Numbered from the stretch's first letter, positions 25,818-34,052 are shown. The stretch: DNA of 37,435 nucleotides from Acholeplasmataceae bacterium (GCA_012515085.1 JAAYZB010000206.1:1-37435), one strand, 5' to 3'. Made by a program: numbers and translations. Notes: generated by a model from the letters alone, not told the origin.

Positions 25818-27095
25818 ATGTCCCGTCTATCCAACAAAGCTCATCAATGGTTCCGCTTAGACAACGCGGCAAAAATCTACCCTGTCATTGTCAGCGTAAA
25901 AAATTCCAGTATTTACCGCATGGGAGTTATCATGAAAGACCCAGTGGACCCTCGCGCGCTTCAAAGCGCTGTTTTAGAGTGCCGCGATCGGTTCCCTTCA
26001 TTTTTTGTCAAACTTCGTCGTGGTTTTTTTTGGTATTATTTCGAATCCAACGATAAAAACCCCGTTGTCTATCCCGAATCCCCCTTTATTTGTCAAAGTA
26101 TCAATACATATACTAACAACGGCTTTCTCTTTACATTTTACTATTATCAGAACCGCATCAGCTTAGAAGTCTTCCATGCGCTGTCAGACGGTTATGGCTC
26201 GTTTATGCTTTTAAAAGCTGTCATATTTCGTTATTTGGAAAAAATTGGTCGCCCCCAACAAAACGATGGATCCGTTATGATGATTGATCAAGCACCTGAT
26301 CCAGACGAGTTCGTCGATTGTTATAAACTGAACAATACTCGCGACAAAATTCAAAAATTCCCAATTCATAAAGCGTATCGCGTCCCCGGAAAGCGATATA
26401 AACATCGGGGGATTCATATAACAATCGCGCATATCGATACAGTGGCACTACAGGATCTAGCCCAAAAACACGGTGCATCGGTAACACGCTTTTTGGTAGG
26501 GCTCTATCACTATTCACTCCAAAAAAATGGAGATCCAAACCAACTCCGGAAGCGTCCTCTCACCATCAGTGTTCCCGTTAATCTTCGACGATATTTTCCA
26601 GCTATCACTGTGCGTAATTTTTCTTTGTATTTCAATAGTACTACTCAATATAAGGACGATCCGATTTCTTTAGCTGCCATCTTGGAAACACTCAAACCTC
26701 AGTTTGAAAGCGGATTGAACAAACAATCGCTCTTAAATCGTTTGAATTCCAACATGGCTTTTGAAAACAATTTTTTAATTAGAATATTGCCTTTGTTCAT
26801 CAAGAAACCGCTGTTCAAAATCGGATATACACTGATTGGAAATTCTCCGATCAGTTCTTCCATCTCAAATTTCGGTGAAATCACTCTCCCTAAAACGATG
26901 GCTGATGCCATCGAGTCTTTCGAATTTAATTTGGCATCTTCGTATAAACCGGGGATTGCTCTGAATACCTTTAACAATCAAACCACTATGGTGTTTAGCC
27001 GTTATTTTCAGGAATCCAGTCTCGAACAGACCTATCTCTCTTATTTAGGAGAGCACGGTGTCAAAGTGGAAGTCTTGACTAACAGTTGGAAATAA
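25818..27095 (+). CDS. Condensation-fold acyltransferase (alcohol acetyltransferase / PapA-like)
   Basis: 425 residues from the ATG at 25818, ten bases after AAAGGA; an ATG at 25809 is only one base from that site. The HxxxDG catalytic motif of chloramphenicol-acetyltransferase-like enzymes is at H120-D124-G125 (FHALSDGYGSF), followed by a second lobe with the NLRRYFPA and NFSLYFNST region and a C-terminal NPISSSISNFGEI-like strand. No carrier protein or NRPS module is adjacent, so a free-standing acyl-CoA-dependent acyltransferase on an alcohol or lipid is the likely type; the substrate is unknown. Divergent from padR-jetABC, separated by 234 bases. Confidence 0.78.
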   Translation: MSRLSNKAHQWFRLDNAAKIYPVIVSVKNSSIYRMGVIMKDPVDPRALQSAVLECRDRFPSFFVKLRRGFFWYYFESNDKNPVVYPESPFICQSINTYTNNGFLFTFYYYQNRISLEVFHALSDGYGSFMLLKAVIFRYLEKIGRPQQNDGSVMMIDQAPDPDEFVDCYKLNNTRDKIQKFPIHKAYRVPGKRYKHRGIHITIAHIDTVALQDLAQKHGASVTRFLVGLYHYSLQKNGDPNQLRKRPLTISVPVNLRRYFPAITVRNFSLYFNSTTQYKDDPISLAAILETLKPQFESGLNKQSLLNRLNSNMAFENNFLIRILPLFIKKPLFKIGYTLIGNSPISSSISNFGEITLPKTMADAIESFEFNLASSYKPGIALNTFNNQTTMVFSRYFQESSLEQTYLSYLGEHGVKVEVLTNSWK

Positions 27096-27116
27096 CCACC
27101 GATTTTTTTCGCATTC

Positions 27117-27130
27117 GAACAAATATGTTC
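27117..27130. promoter_or_regulatory. Inverted repeat upstream of the DUF1538 gene
   Basis: GAACA-AATA-TGTTC, perfect five-base arms. It lies about eight bases upstream of an extended -10 (TGaTAGAAT, 27141-27146), over the expected -35, which is a repressor or activator position. The binding protein is unknown. Confidence 0.5.
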
Positions 27131-27137
27131 CGCTTCG

Positions 27138-27146
27138 TGATAGAAT
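27138..27146 (+). promoter_or_regulatory. Putative extended -10 of the DUF1538/P-II operon
   Basis: TGaTAGAAT, 26 bases upstream of the ATG at 27172, with no convincing -35. Confidence 0.45.
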
Positions 27147-27171
27147 AGGTACGAAATGACGGAGGAAAACG

Positions 27172-28641
27172 ATGCGTGATTTACTGGGAAAATTCAAAGA
27201 AGTTTTTTTGTCGGTTTTGCCGGTTGTTTTGGTTGTGACTTTCATTCATTTTTTATATCTGCCCTTATCGTCCGCCCAATTGGGAAGGTTTTATCTGGGG
27301 GCTTTCTTGATATTTGTTGGCCTCTCGGTGTTTCTCATTGGTATTGATGTGGGAGTCACTCCGATTGGACAAATGTTTGGAAAAACAATCGCCAAATCGA
27401 AAAAAATCTGGATCATTGCGATCGGAGGATTGGTACTGGGGATTCTCATTACCATTGCCGAACCGGATCTTTTGATTGTTGCCAAACGCATCGATGAGTT
27501 GACTTTAGGTAAAATTCCCACAGCAGCAATGGTCATATCCGTTGCTGCTTTCATAGGCTTGTTTGTAGCAATAGGCTTGTTGCGAATTTTTTTCAAGATC
27601 CCGCTAATCTACGTATTCTTGGGATCTTATCTCGTTATCCTTATATTTGCTATTTTCACTCCCAAAGATTATTTAGCCATCGCTTTCGATATTTCGGGTG
27701 CCACGACCGGAGCGATGACAGTACCGTTTGTCCTTGCACTGGCAGTAGGGGTATCCGCCATGCAGCGTTATGGTAAAAGCGCTGAAAAAGATAGTTTTGG
27801 TCTCATTGGGCTTGCATCAGCGGGTGCGATCATCAGTGTATTTGTTCTCGTTGCCATTCTCCGACCATCCGTCAATGGATTGATTGATTTGGAAGCGCCT
27901 GCTTCACATGGCTTTCTCGATGTTGCTTGGGAATCCTTTATCGCTTTAGCTCCGGTCTTTGGACTGGGAATATTGGGAAACCTCTTCATCTTCAAACTCA
28001 AACGACGAGTATTTCGTCGCTATATACTTGGTTTCATTTACACATACATCGGCCTGACGCTCTTTTTATTTGGCGTCTACTCTGGTTTTCTTGATTTGGG
28101 ACTCTATCTCGGTGAAAGCTTGGCTCAGAGCCCGATCATGATTTTACTCGTGATTGGTTTTCTCCTGGGAGTCTTTGCCATTTTGGCTGAGCCGGCGGTC
28201 TATGTTCTTACTGAACAAGTCAATGAAGTCACCGCTGGTTATGTATCCAAAAAATTGGTTGTGATCTCCCTTGCCCTCGGTGTGGGCTCTGCGTTGGTAT
28301 TCAACATCATTCGCACTCGCGTGGAATCATTCGAATTATGGTATCTTTTATTGCCAGGCTATCTTCTCGCAATCGGAATGATGTTTGTTACTCCCAAAAT
28401 GTTTATCGGAATGGCCTTTGATGCCGGCGGTGTTGCATCCGGTCCGATCTCCGCAACATTCATCTTTGCGTTTTCGCAAGGAATTGCAACTCATTCGGGC
28501 ACTCAATTGCCCCTTGGAGATGCATTTGGTATGATTGCCTTGATTGCCATGACCCCGATCATCATGATCCAAGGTCTGGGTATCCTCTATAAAATCAAAG
28601 CCAGAAAGAAGGTGATCGACGATGTTTCAAACGGGAAATAA
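27172..28641 (+). CDS. DUF1538 membrane protein with two homologous halves
   Basis: 489 residues, about a dozen hydrophobic segments; GGAGG six bases before the ATG. The two halves repeat each other: FLIGIDVGVTPIGQMFG...ITIAEPDLL in the first matches FLFGVYSGFLDLGLYLG...AILAEPAVY in the second, and IFTPKDYLAIAFDISGATTGAMTVPF matches FVTPKMFIGMAFDAGGVASGPISATF. This is DUF1538, whose members UmpA/UmpB of Halomonas were reported as a two-protein Na+(Li+,K+)/H+ antiporter. A single chain with both halves could do the job alone. It overlaps the P-II-like gene by 20 bases, so ion transport under P-II-type control is a reasonable inference; the ion is not known. Confidence 0.85.
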   Translation: MRDLLGKFKEVFLSVLPVVLVVTFIHFLYLPLSSAQLGRFYLGAFLIFVGLSVFLIGIDVGVTPIGQMFGKTIAKSKKIWIIAIGGLVLGILITIAEPDLLIVAKRIDELTLGKIPTAAMVISVAAFIGLFVAIGLLRIFFKIPLIYVFLGSYLVILIFAIFTPKDYLAIAFDISGATTGAMTVPFVLALAVGVSAMQRYGKSAEKDSFGLIGLASAGAIISVFVLVAILRPSVNGLIDLEAPASHGFLDVAWESFIALAPVFGLGILGNLFIFKLKRRVFRRYILGFIYTYIGLTLFLFGVYSGFLDLGLYLGESLAQSPIMILLVIGFLLGVFAILAEPAVYVLTEQVNEVTAGYVSKKLVVISLALGVGSALVFNIIRTRVESFELWYLLLPGYLLAIGMMFVTPKMFIGMAFDAGGVASGPISATFIFAFSQGIATHSGTQLPLGDAFGMIALIAMTPIIMIQGLGILYKIKARKKVIDDVSNGK

Positions 28642-29284
28642 TTTGATTCTTTGTGTGGCGATCGTCGCTCAAGGGAAGGCAAAACAGGTCATCCATTTTG
28701 CAAAAGAGTTTGGCGTTCCTGGCGCAACCGTTTTCTTGGGACACGGCACATCTTCAAAAGGAATTCTTTCCTATCTCATGCTCAACAATCCACACAAGGA
28801 AATCGTTCTCATGGTCACCGATGGGTCGCGAGGTGATTATGCAATAGAACAAATAGTCCAAGCGATGCAAATAAAAAAACCAAATCACGGAATCATTTTC
28901 ACCTTACCTATCAATGCGGTGATCGGCTGTCGAAGTGTATCCGATAATCCGGAAGGGAGGAACCCCAACATGAGCAATTATCAAGCCATCTATACCATCG
29001 TGGACAAAGGAAAAGCGGAATGGGTCATCGAAGCAGCCGCCAAGGGCGGTGCTTCCGGTGGAACGGTCATCAATGCCCGAGGATCGGGCATTCATGAAAC
29101 TGAAAAAATCTTCCAAATGGCAATCGAGCCAGAAAAAGAGTTGGTTTTGATTCTCGCCAAATGCAATCTGGTCGAGGGGATATGTCAAAACATCCGCGAA
29201 GAACTCCATATTGATGACCCGGGAAAAGGCATTATCTTCGTTCAAGATGTTCGGAGTGCTTTTGGGCTGTTTGAAAAAGAATAA
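28622..29284 (+). CDS. Tandem-domain P-II-like signalling protein
   Basis: 220 residues holding two P-II/GlnB-like ferredoxin-fold domains (about 5-112 and 118-220). They align with each other: GATVFLGHGTSS...KEIVLMVTDGSR...KPNHGIIFTLPINAVIG against GGTVINARGSGI...KELVLILAKCNL...DPGKGIIFVQDVRSAFG. The classical uridylylated T-loop Tyr context is not seen. It starts 20 bases before the DUF1538 stop, after AAGGTGA, so translation is coupled and it likely regulates that transporter. An in-frame ATG at 28970 (Met117), exactly at the domain boundary, has its own GGGAGG site nine bases upstream. Confidence 0.83.
   Translation: MFQTGNNLILCVAIVAQGKAKQVIHFAKEFGVPGATVFLGHGTSSKGILSYLMLNNPHKEIVLMVTDGSRGDYAIEQIVQAMQIKKPNHGIIFTLPINAVIGCRSVSDNPEGRNPNMSNYQAIYTIVDKGKAEWVIEAAAKGGASGGTVINARGSGIHETEKIFQMAIEPEKELVLILAKCNLVEGICQNIREELHIDDPGKGIIFVQDVRSAFGLFEKE
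28955..28972 (+). promoter_or_regulatory. Internal ribosome site and start within the tandem P-II gene
   Basis: GGGAGG (28955-28960), nine-base spacer, ATG 28970-28972, in frame. It could yield the second P-II domain alone (104 residues) or be a relic of two once-separate genes. Confidence 0.6.
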
Positions 29285-29293
29285 TTCAACAAT

Positions 29294-29362
29294 AAAAAAA
29301 CCGAAAGGGGGATATCCTTCGAGAAATTCTTGAAGAAGGAACACTCGCTTTTCGGTTTTTTT
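29294..29362. terminator. Bidirectional terminator with a large structured loop
   Basis: AAAAAAACCGAAA (29294-29306) pairs with TTTCGGTTTTTTT (29350-29362); the 43-base interior contains a second small hairpin, CCTTC/GAAGG (29316-29320 with 29335-29339). Lies between the convergent P-II-like gene and dnaJ. Confidence 0.7.
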
Positions 29363-29364
29363 TA

Positions 29365-30486
29365 TTATTTGCGGCTAAAGTTGCTTTTGAATCGATCCCA
29401 CATTGTCTTTGAAGCAGGATTGTCTTCAATTTTTGCCAGTTGTTCAAATAATCGTTTTTGTTCGGGTGTCAAGCGCGTTGGCGTTTCAACCGTAATGATC
29501 ACATGTTGATCGCCGGTGACTTTGGTGCGAACATTGGGAGCTCCTTTGCCACGAACTCGAAATTTGGCGTTGCTTTGAGTCCCTGGCGGAATCTTCAGAA
29601 GCACCTTCCCATACACGGTCGGCACTTCGATTTCCGCACCCAGCGCGGCTTGGGCAAAGGTAATTGGAACAGTAATGACGATATCATCGCCTTCTCGGAT
29701 GAAACTATTCGACGGTTTGACTTCAAATACAATATACAAGTCACCGCTCGGGCCACCATTCATGCCTTTGTTGCCAAAGCCTTCCAAACGGATCTGTTGC
29801 CCGGTTTCAATCCCTTCCGGCACCTTGATTTCAACTTCCTTGGTAACTCGTTCCACGCCTTCGCCGGAGCAGTTCGAACATTTGACCTTGATTTCTTTTC
29901 CGCTTCCACCACAAACGGGACAAGTCGTTCTTGTCTGTGACCGGCCAAAGAGGGTCTGTGTTTCCATAATGACCGAGCCACTTCCATGGCATCTTGAACA
30001 AGTCTGAATATCTTTAGAAGATGCCGCTCCGGTTCCGTGGCATACGTGACATTCCTCATAAATCGGAACTTTGATTTTTTCACGTTTTCCGAAGATCGAC
30101 TCTTCGAAAGTGATTGTCATGCGCCGTTGAATATCCGAGCCTTTTCTTGGACGATTCCGTGTTCCTTGTGACGAACGGGATTGCCCACCGAAAAAAGCCG
30201 AAAAAATATCACCAAAATCAAAGCCATCGAAGCCACCGGAAAACCCGCCGCCACCAAAATTGCCGTTGGCTGCTTGATGGCCAAATTGGTCATATTGAGC
30301 CCGTTTAGTTTCATCGCTCAACATGTCATAGGCTTCTTGGACTTCTTTGAATTTTGCTTCCGCATCTTTTTCCTTTGATACATCCGGATGATATTTTTTT
30401 GCTAGTTGGCGATAGGCTTTTTTGATTTCATCATCCGTGGCGTTTTTGCCAACGCCCAACACGTCATAATAATCCCGTTTTTCCAT
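29365..30486 (-). CDS. dnaJ: Chaperone DnaJ (Hsp40)
   Basis: 373 residues, type I DnaJ. J-domain with YHPD (HPD motif near 33) at the N-terminus, Gly/Phe-rich linker (NFGGGGFSGGFDGFDFG), four CxxCxGxG zinc repeats (CHVCHGTG, CSRCHGSG, CPVCGGSG, CSNCSGEG), and the C-terminal substrate-binding domain. It stimulates DnaK ATPase and delivers substrates. Last gene of hrcA-grpE-dnaK-dnaJ, separated from dnaK by 55 bases that contain a hairpin. Confidence 0.96.
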   Translation of the reverse strand: MEKRDYYDVLGVGKNATDDEIKKAYRQLAKKYHPDVSKEKDAEAKFKEVQEAYDMLSDETKRAQYDQFGHQAANGNFGGGGFSGGFDGFDFGDIFSAFFGGQSRSSQGTRNRPRKGSDIQRRMTITFEESIFGKREKIKVPIYEECHVCHGTGAASSKDIQTCSRCHGSGSVIMETQTLFGRSQTRTTCPVCGGSGKEIKVKCSNCSGEGVERVTKEVEIKVPEGIETGQQIRLEGFGNKGMNGGPSGDLYIVFEVKPSNSFIREGDDIVITVPITFAQAALGAEIEVPTVYGKVLLKIPPGTQSNAKFRVRGKGAPNVRTKVTGDQHVIITVETPTRLTPEQKRLFEQLAKIEDNPASKTMWDRFKSNFSRK

Positions 30487-30506
30487 CAGTTCTCCTCGCT
30501 AATTGG

Positions 30507-30532
30507 ACAAAAAGCAGTTGCCTGCTTTTTGT
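30507..30532 (-). terminator. Hairpin between dnaK and dnaJ (attenuator-like)
   Basis: Perfect 11-bp stem (30507-30517 with 30522-30532), four-base loop. On the minus strand the 3' arm ends CTGCTTTTTGT, giving a U-rich descending arm. It may partly terminate transcripts or protect the dnaK mRNA end, lowering dnaJ relative to dnaK. Confidence 0.65.
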
Positions 30533-30541
30533 GTGAATCGG

Positions 30542-32368
30542 TTAAACTTCCTTATAATCGGCGTCAAAAACTTCCTCGTCCGAGTCCGATTTGTCAGAAG
30601 AATCATCCTTCTTTGAGGCACCATCGCCTTGATTGCTTTGATTTTGTTCTTTATACACACGCTCTGACAATGACTGAGCTGTCTTTTCCAAATCATCTTT
30701 GAGTCGTTTGATCTCATCGAGATCATCACCCTTCAACGCTTTCTCCAAAGCATTGATTTTATCTTCGGCGTCTTTCTTCTCCGAATCCTGCACTTTATCT
30801 CCCAAATCCTTGATGGCTTTATTTGTCATAAAGATCATCTGATCCGCTTCATTTCTCAAATCCGCTTCTTCTCGTTTTCTCTTGTCCGTTTCTGCATTTT
30901 CTTCTGCTTCGCGAACTAACCGATCGATTTCTTCTTCCGACATGGCAGATCCGCTCTTGATTGTGATCGAATTTGCTTTTCCAGTCGCGACATTTTTCGC
31001 TGACACATTCACGATTCCATTTGCGTCGATATCGAATTTAACTTCGATTTGCGGGATGCCTCGAGGTGCTGGAGGAATATCCGTAAGTTGGAAATGTCCT
31101 AAGGTTTTATTGTCTTTCGCCATCGATCGCTCTCCTTGAAGAACATGGATGTCGACAGTCGGTTGATTGTCGGCGGCAGTTGAAAATATTTGCGCTTTGG
31201 ACGACGGAATGGTCGTATTTCTTTCGATCAATTTGGTGAACACACCTCCAAGGGTTTCAATTCCAAGTGACAGAGGTGTCACGTCTAGAAGCAACACGTC
31301 TTTGACATCACCTTGGAGAACACCCGCTTGGATAGCAGCGCCCATGGCGACAACTTCATCCGGATTGATGGAGCGATTGGGTTCTTTTCCCAAAATATTT
31401 TTAACCGTATCTTGAACCGCTAATGTCCGGGTGGACCCACCGACCAACAGCACTTGATCGATATCTTTCGCCGTCATTTTGGCATCAGCCAACGCCCGGC
31501 GAACCGGTTCGATGGTCCGTTCGACCAAATCATGCGTCAATTCATTGAACTTTGCCCGCGTCAAGGATTTTTCCATATGCACAGGGCCCGATGCGGTCAT
31601 CGAAATAAACGGTAACGAAATCTGGGCTTGAGTGATGGAACTCAATTCTTTTTTTGCCTTTTCTCCGGCATCCCGCAAGCGTTGTAGCGCCATTTTATCT
31701 TTTGATAGATCCACGCCGGTTTCTTTCCGGAATTCCTCCGTCAGCCATTCCACGATCCGTTGATCAAAGTCATCGCCACCCAAATGGTTGTCCCCACTTG
31801 TGGATATGACTTCAAACGTGCCCTCGGAGAGTTCCAAAATCGATACGTCGAATGTTCCGCCGCCTAAGTCGTAGACTAGCACAGTTTGTTCTTTCGTTTT
31901 TTTATCTATTCCAAATGCCAATGCGGCGGCCGTTGGTTCGTTGATGATCCGCTTTACTTCCAAACCGGCAATTTTACCAGCGTCTTTGGTAGCTTGGCGC
32001 TGAGCGTCGTTGAAGTAAGCCGGAACAGTAATGACGGCTTCGGTTACTTTTTCACCGAGATAAGCTTCCGCCGATTCCTTAAGGTTTCTTAAAATCATTG
32101 CGGAAATTTCCTGCGGTGTATAATTCTTGTTATTGACAAAAACCTTTTGATTGCTACCCATTTTCCGTTTAATCGAGTACACGGTATTCGGGTTTGTGAT
32201 GACCTGACGTTTTGCCACTTCACCTACTTGAATCTCGTCATCTTTAAATGCGACAACAGATGGTGTGGTTCGGTTTCCATCCAGATTGGGAATTACTTTT
32301 GCTTCTTTTCCTTCCATAACAGCGACACAAGAGTTGGTCGTGCCAAGGTCAATACCTATTATTTTCAT
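30542..32368 (-). CDS. dnaK: Chaperone DnaK (Hsp70)
   Basis: 608 residues from the ATG at 32368, preceded by GAGAGGAT; the ten extra codons in the longer frame come before the ribosome site. Nucleotide-binding domain with IGIDLGTTNSCVAVMEG, VYDLGGGTFDVSIL and VLLVGGSTRTLAVQ; interdomain linker VKDVLLLDVTPLSLGIE; substrate-binding domain and helical lid; acidic tail. No insertion is seen, and the length is typical for Gram-positives. Confidence 0.97.
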   Translation of the reverse strand: MKIIGIDLGTTNSCVAVMEGKEAKVIPNLDGNRTTPSVVAFKDDEIQVGEVAKRQVITNPNTVYSIKRKMGSNQKVFVNNKNYTPQEISAMILRNLKESAEAYLGEKVTEAVITVPAYFNDAQRQATKDAGKIAGLEVKRIINEPTAAALAFGIDKKTKEQTVLVYDLGGGTFDVSILELSEGTFEVISTSGDNHLGGDDFDQRIVEWLTEEFRKETGVDLSKDKMALQRLRDAGEKAKKELSSITQAQISLPFISMTASGPVHMEKSLTRAKFNELTHDLVERTIEPVRRALADAKMTAKDIDQVLLVGGSTRTLAVQDTVKNILGKEPNRSINPDEVVAMGAAIQAGVLQGDVKDVLLLDVTPLSLGIETLGGVFTKLIERNTTIPSSKAQIFSTAADNQPTVDIHVLQGERSMAKDNKTLGHFQLTDIPPAPRGIPQIEVKFDIDANGIVNVSAKNVATGKANSITIKSGSAMSEEEIDRLVREAEENAETDKRKREEADLRNEADQMIFMTNKAIKDLGDKVQDSEKKDAEDKINALEKALKGDDLDEIKRLKDDLEKTAQSLSERVYKEQNQSNQGDGASKKDDSSDKSDSDEEVFDADYKEV

Positions 32369-32387
32369 TTTTTCATCCTCTCTTTCA

Positions 32388-33020
32388 TCAAGCGACATTC
32401 GGATCGCTTTGGTTTTGATTATTACTATTTTTATCCGATTCCGGCTTGATATTGATCACTACCAGTGTCGGACGTAGCAGCCGGTCTTTGAACTTATATC
32501 CTTTTTTGACCACTTCTAAAATAGTGTGTTCTGGTTTTGTTTCATCGTATCGGGTGTCGAAGGCATGTTCTAACGTTGGATCAAATTCCTTACCGATCGG
32601 TGTCACTAATTGCTCAACACCTTCCGATTGAAGCGATTGAAACATCATCTCTTTGATCATTTTGAATCCTGTCAAGAAGTTCTTGAAATTAGCATCATCC
32701 GTTTCGATCGCCAGCGCCTGATCAAACACTTCAAAATGATCAATTAATTTATCCACAATCGTCATGGATGCGTATTTTCGTTCCTTCCGAATTTCTTCGC
32801 TGGTCCGCCGTTGAAGATTTTCCATTTCGGCTAAGGTCCGGAGATACTTGTCTTTAATCGATTTTAATTCTTCTTCAAGTAAATCTAATTTGTCTTCAAT
32901 CGATGCTTTTTTCTTTTCCTTTTTTGGGGAGTGATCCGCCTTTTTTTCCTTATGTTCCACAGGTTCATCGGCTGAATCATCTAGTTGGCTTTTCTTCAGG
33001 TCTTTTTCATTTTCCATCAT
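32388..33020 (-). CDS. grpE: Nucleotide exchange factor GrpE
   Basis: About 210 residues. The N-terminal 65 residues are charged and disordered (KEKKADHSPKKEKKK), followed by a long dimerising coiled coil (LDLLEEELKSIKDKYLRTLAEMENLQRR) and the C-terminal beta-wing domain (FNPTLEHAFD-like EFDPTLEHAF, VVKKGYKFKDRLLRPTLVVIN). The start is ambiguous: the ATG at 33029 overlaps the hrcA stop but lies one base from GAGGAGG, so the ATG at 33020 (10-base spacing) is preferred. Confidence 0.94.
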   Translation of the reverse strand: MMENEKDLKKSQLDDSADEPVEHKEKKADHSPKKEKKKASIEDKLDLLEEELKSIKDKYLRTLAEMENLQRRTSEEIRKERKYASMTIVDKLIDHFEVFDQALAIETDDANFKNFLTGFKMIKEMMFQSLQSEGVEQLVTPIGKEFDPTLEHAFDTRYDETKPEHTILEVVKKGYKFKDRLLRPTLVVINIKPESDKNSNNQNQSDPNVA

Positions 33021-33025
33021 TCGGG

Positions 33026-34039
33026 TCATTCCTCCTCATAGAGTTTGCTGATATGGTCAGCGATGTATTTGATTAAGGGGATTACTTTCCGGTAATCCAT
33101 ACGCGTGGGACCGACGATGGAAATGCTTCCTTTTTCGCCACTCCCCGTATCATAACTGGAACTGACTACCGTACAGTCATGCATGGCTGTCACTTTATTC
33201 TCAGTTCCGATTTTTACAGAAATGCCATCGGCATTTGTTTCGATAATTTTAAAGATTTCGTTATTCTCAATGGTGTGAATAAACTCTCTCAGCTTCCGGA
33301 TATCATTGAATTCCGGCTGGTAAAGCATATTGGATTGCCCAGTGAGATAATACCGCGTTTGGGCAAACTTCGAGAAAGCCTCGATAAAGGAATCCACGAT
33401 CGTCTCTCGATATTTCATCAATTCCTTGATGTGGCTGTGCTGGATTTCATAATGAAGTTTTTCCGATACTTTTGAAATCGGTGTATCCATAAGCAACTCA
33501 TTCAATAGCTCGATCACTTTCGCAAGCTCCACCATATCCATTTCTTCTTGAATCGTGATTTGTTTGGACTCAACATACCCGAAGTTGGTAATGACGATGA
33601 TGAGCGCTTGTGTATCATTTAAGGGAACCATTTGGACTTTCTTAACTTTTGAGTGATACGCGTTCGGGCCTAAGGAGATCGCTGTGCAATTGGTGGCTTG
33701 ACTCAACAAATTGATTGCTTCTTTGATCAACTCGTCGCGTTGAATTTCCTTGTTTTCAAACAACTTTTCAAATTCAAAGAACCCATTGGTTTCATCATCT
33801 AAGTTCTTGATAATGGTTTCGATATAATAACGATATCCTTTTTCCGAGGGGATTCTTCCGCTTGAAGTATGGGTTTTTTCCAGAAAGCCCAATTCTTCAA
33901 GAATACTCATCTCGTTTCGAATCGTTGCTGAAGAGACCTTCAGTTGACCGGCCAGGCTTTTCGATCCCACTGGTTCAGCGGTTTTGACATAGCCATCAAC
34001 GATCAATCGGAGAATCATTTCTTGACGTTCCGTCAACAT
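33026..34039 (-). CDS. hrcA: Heat-inducible transcription repressor HrcA
   Basis: 337 residues. N-terminal winged helix (LTERQEMILRLIVDGYVKTAEPVGSKSLAG...SSATIRNEMSILEELGFLEKTHTSSGRIPSEKGYRYYI), a GAF-like middle, and the C-terminal GPTRMDYRKVIPLIKYIADHISKLY. It represses its own operon at CIRCE with GroEL as titrating partner. First gene of the operon; GGGGTGA ribosome site. Two CIRCE sites sit upstream. Confidence 0.96.
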   Translation of the reverse strand: MLTERQEMILRLIVDGYVKTAEPVGSKSLAGQLKVSSATIRNEMSILEELGFLEKTHTSSGRIPSEKGYRYYIETIIKNLDDETNGFFEFEKLFENKEIQRDELIKEAINLLSQATNCTAISLGPNAYHSKVKKVQMVPLNDTQALIIVITNFGYVESKQITIQEEMDMVELAKVIELLNELLMDTPISKVSEKLHYEIQHSHIKELMKYRETIVDSFIEAFSKFAQTRYYLTGQSNMLYQPEFNDIRKLREFIHTIENNEIFKIIETNADGISVKIGTENKVTAMHDCTVVSSSYDTGSGEKGSISIVGPTRMDYRKVIPLIKYIADHISKLYEEE

Positions 34040-34052
34040 CTTTTCACCCCTT

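Noticed and set aside
19994..27095. A hidden JetD-like nuclease near the jet operon
   Set aside because: The genes on either side are clearly mtaB and an HxxxDG acyltransferase; no other long frame with a TOPRIM motif was seen on either strand.
27116..27131. Possible LexA (SOS) box upstream of the DUF1538 gene
   Set aside because: GAAC and GTTC are separated by six bases here; the Bacillus LexA box has four between them. Kept only as an unassigned inverted repeat.
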